Shown in pieces: positions 6,068-7,283 of a stretch of DNA of 7,283 nt; within the stretch, counting starts at the first letter, position 1, and each line of letters opens with the position of its first letter. The stretch is from Oscillospiraceae bacterium (GTDB taxonomy: Bacteria > Bacillota > Clostridia > Oscillospirales > Ruminococcaceae), in contig JAHHTS010000104.1 in assembly GCA_020024475.1 (NCBI GenBank), positions 1 to 7,283 of the forward strand. The letters are read 5' to 3'. The notes beneath the pieces are model-generated. The model saw nothing but the letters and a program-made list of their open reading frames with translations. It was not told where the DNA came from and ran no database searches. A program made the translations under genes and the position numbers.

Positions 6068-6424
6068 CTAAGCTGTAGCGAGAAATACCATATAAATCAC
6101 CTGAAATCCTATAACAAGGAAACTAATGGCTAATGGAAATTGTTTATAAAAATTAGAACTTTCTTGATATCTTCTTCTATGTTTAGTCCCCATGAATACA
6201 CATATTATCAATGCTGATGGACTTAGGAACAATGACAGTGCAGACATTTGAATTATTGTTCTCACTACCGAAATATTGTCAATATTGCTAGAAACTGCAA
6301 TGCCAATAGTCATTAACATCAAAATTGCTGTAAGTATTGAGTATAAAACTGGTACTATAAAAGTTGACTTTAAATAATTATCCTTTTCTTTTAATTCTTT
6401 TTTTGCTTTTTGAGCTTGTTTCAT
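6068..6424 (-). CDS. Hypothetical membrane protein with three helices
   Basis: This is a 118-residue protein that I do not recognise. A lysine-rich start (MKQAQKAKKELKEKDNYLK) precedes helix 1 (about 22-45). Helix 2 follows at about 55-80, then a basic loop (TKHRRRYQESS, about 80-90) and helix 3 (about 95-115). The protein ends just after helix 3. The charges suggest that the N-terminus and the helix 2-3 loop face the cytoplasm. The ATG at 6424 has AAGGA eight bases upstream, and a good promoter lies about 30-60 bases further on. This supports a real gene despite its small size and lack of a known family. It is monocistronic in the window. It lies between the decayed stretch and a tRNA gene, a usual place for accessory genes. 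Confidence 0.65.
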   Translation of the reverse strand: MKQAQKAKKELKEKDNYLKSTFIVPVLYSILTAILMLMTIGIAVSSNIDNISVVRTIIQMSALSLFLSPSALIICVFMGTKHRRRYQESSNFYKQFPLAISFLVIGFQVIYMVFLATA

Positions 6425-6456
6425 AATATATTTCCTTAAAATAATTTATTATTTAT

Positions 6457-6485
6457 ATAATACATTATTTTATATTATTTGTAAA
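6457..6485 (-). promoter_or_regulatory. Promoter of the three-helix membrane protein gene
   Basis: TTTACA (6485-6480), a 17-base spacer and TATTAT (6462-6457) give five of six matches in each box. A leader of about 25-30 bases would carry the ribosome site for the ATG at 6424. Confidence 0.6.
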
Positions 6486-6542
6486 GGTAGCCACTTTAAA
6501 ATAAATATTTTATCTAATAATATTTTCACCTGTCTAATACTA

Positions 6543-6571
6543 TTGACTGAAACAATCTAAAGTAGTAAAAT
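6543..6571 (+). promoter_or_regulatory. Promoter of tRNA-Pro
   Basis: TTGACT (6543-6548), a 17-base spacer and TAAAAT (6566-6571) lie 13 bases ahead of the mature tRNA. This places the transcript start just before its 5' end. Confidence 0.78.
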
Positions 6572-6584
6572 GAATTCATTAACT

Positions 6585-6661
6585 CGGGATATGGCTCAGT
6601 TTGGTAGAGCGCTGCGTTCGGGACGCAGAAGTCGCAAGTTCGAATCTTGTTATCCCGACCA
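6585..6661 (+). tRNA. tRNA-Pro, anticodon CGG
   Basis: The gene is 77 bases and forms a full cloverleaf. The acceptor stem is CGGGATA with TATCCCG, followed by discriminator A and an encoded CCA (6659-6661). The anticodon arm is CTGCG, loop TTCGGGA, CGCAG, which puts the anticodon CGG at the middle of the loop; it reads CCG. The T arm is GCAAG, TTCGAAT, CTTGT with one G-T pair. The C1-G72 pair and A73 are typical of proline tRNAs. It is a single gene with its own promoter and terminator. Confidence 0.97.
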
Positions 6662-6666
6662 ATAAC

Positions 6667-6704
6667 GCCGAAATGCCTATAGATTATAGAATTTCGGCTT
6701 TTTT
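6667..6704 (+). terminator. Rho-independent terminator of tRNA-Pro
   Basis: The outer stem is GCCGAAAT/ATTTCGGC (6667-6674, 6691-6698). An inner stem CTATA/TATAG encloses a GAT loop. Six T follow (6699-6704). It starts five bases after the tRNA's CCA. Confidence 0.92.
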
Positions 6705-6774
6705 AGTATAAATTTTCTACAAGTTAATTATTTTTAATACATATATTATAACTATTTTGATTTATCCTATATTA

Positions 6775-6803
6775 TTGAAAAAAATATAGTACTATGTTAA
6801 AAT
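6775..6803 (+). promoter_or_regulatory. Promoter of the DtxR-family regulator, with dyads
   Basis: TTGAAA (6775-6780), a 17-base spacer and TAAAAT (6798-6803) precede the regulator. A perfect palindrome ATAGTACTAT (6786-6795) fills the middle of the spacer, and CTATATT/AATATAG (6767-6773, 6783-6789) flank the -35 box. A dimeric repressor could bind here for self-control. The sites do not resemble the known DtxR box, so that role is a guess. Confidence 0.6.
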
Positions 6804-6830
6804 AATTATTATTCAAAGGGAGGCCACAAA

Positions 6831-7193
6831 ATGAATATTCATGAATCAGGCGAAATGTACTTGGAATCTATTTTGGTATTAAAAAAGCAGAATCCTCAAG
6901 TAAGAGCTATTGATATAGTAAATCATACGGGTTATTCAAAGCCGAGTGTTAGCCGCGCTTTGAGAATTTTGAAAAAAGACGGCTTTATAACAGTGGACGA
7001 TGCTGGTTTTATATCTTTTACTGAAAAAGGAGAACACCATGCATCAGTTATCATGGAAAGGCACACAGTTCTTACGAAATTATTTATCCAACTTGGAATA
7101 GATGAAAAAATAGCCAGCGAAGATGCTTGTAAAATCGAACATGTTATAAGCAATGAAACATTTCAAACAATAAAAGAAAAATTTAATTTATAA
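6831..7193 (+). CDS. Metal-dependent transcriptional regulator, DtxR/MntR family
   Basis: This 120-residue cytoplasmic DNA-binding repressor of the DtxR/MntR family binds operators as a dimer when loaded with Fe(II) or Mn(II). The N-terminal winged helix-turn-helix spans about residues 5-65: VRAIDIVNHTGYSKPSVSRA (24-43) is the helix-turn-helix, and FITVDDAGFISFTEKG (52-67) is the wing. The dimer and metal domain follows, with ERHTVL (76-81) and EDACKIEHVIS (97-107). Aligned by eye to DtxR, the primary-site ligands are Met9, Cys100, Glu103 and His104 (DtxR Met10, Cys102, Glu105, His106), with His78 as the second-site histidine. The C-terminal SH3-like domain of DtxR is absent, as in MntR and many clostridial members. 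The start ATG has GGGAGG with a seven-base gap. It has its own promoter. No target transporter gene is in the window. Confidence 0.93.
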   Translation: MNIHESGEMYLESILVLKKQNPQVRAIDIVNHTGYSKPSVSRALRILKKDGFITVDDAGFISFTEKGEHHASVIMERHTVLTKLFIQLGIDEKIASEDACKIEHVISNETFQTIKEKFNL

Positions 7194-7283
7194 AAAGAAC
7201 TTCTAAATGAACAGCTCCAATTTGTGTGGACAGTACAAAAAGGCATCTGATGGTAGAATTATAAAGTTTTAATCGAAATACTG
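7194..7283. other. End of window, no feature supported
   Basis: The last 90 bases after the regulator show no clear terminator, gene or complete repeat. The string TTTGTGTGGACAGTAC (7221-7236) vaguely resembles an insertion-sequence end, but only one side is visible and it cannot be judged. Confidence 0.25.

Noticed and set aside
6932..7153. A minus-strand opening of 73 codons
   Set aside because: It is a shadow of the DtxR-family regulator, which has motifs, a promoter and a ribosome site on the plus strand.

Overview
The window is strongly A+T-rich. It uses good Shine-Dalgarno sites, TTGACA/TATAAT-type promoters with 17-base spacers, and Rho-independent terminators. Together with a clostridial-looking acetate kinase, a TmcAL-type tRNA-modifying enzyme and a DUF4358-like lipoprotein, this points to a low-G+C Firmicute of class Clostridia. 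A gut Ruminococcus/Oscillospiraceae-like or Lachnospiraceae-like organism is plausible, but the genus cannot be fixed from the sequence. No phage, CRISPR or defence system is visible.

Left part (1-1660). The window opens inside a membrane-protein gene that appears broken by two frameshifts (1-658). It is followed by a terminator. A small lipoprotein gene on the minus strand comes next (1045-1527), with its own terminator on the far side.

Centre (1618-4230). Acetate kinase (minus) and tRNA-Met cytidine acetate ligase (plus) are divergently transcribed from an 89-base gap. Each has a good sigma-A type promoter, and the two -10 boxes overlap in one palindrome, ATTATATAAT. Both enzymes use acetate and ATP: AckA interconverts acetate and acetyl phosphate, and TmcAL activates acetate to acetylate the wobble cytidine of elongator tRNA-Met.

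Middle-right (4231-5121). This stretch has no intact gene. On the minus strand it holds a heavily decayed IS3-family orfA with two helix-turn-helix units, several nonsense codons and a frameshift. The outer end carries a strong hairpin, and a possible trace of the opposite end lies near 4181.

Right part (5122-7283). A GtrA-family four-helix membrane protein (minus) has a near-consensus promoter that also fixes its start codon. A gene-poor stretch with a possible decayed reading frame follows (5675-6067). Next come an unrecognised three-helix membrane protein (minus), a tRNA-Pro(CGG) gene with its own promoter and terminator, and a DtxR/MntR-family metal-dependent repressor. The repressor's visible metal ligands match the iron-type (DtxR) set better than the manganese-type set. 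Nearly every gene is its own transcription unit.

I see no clearly new multi-gene system. The most interesting items are the symmetric divergent acetate promoter, the ligand set of the repressor, and the layers of gene decay.
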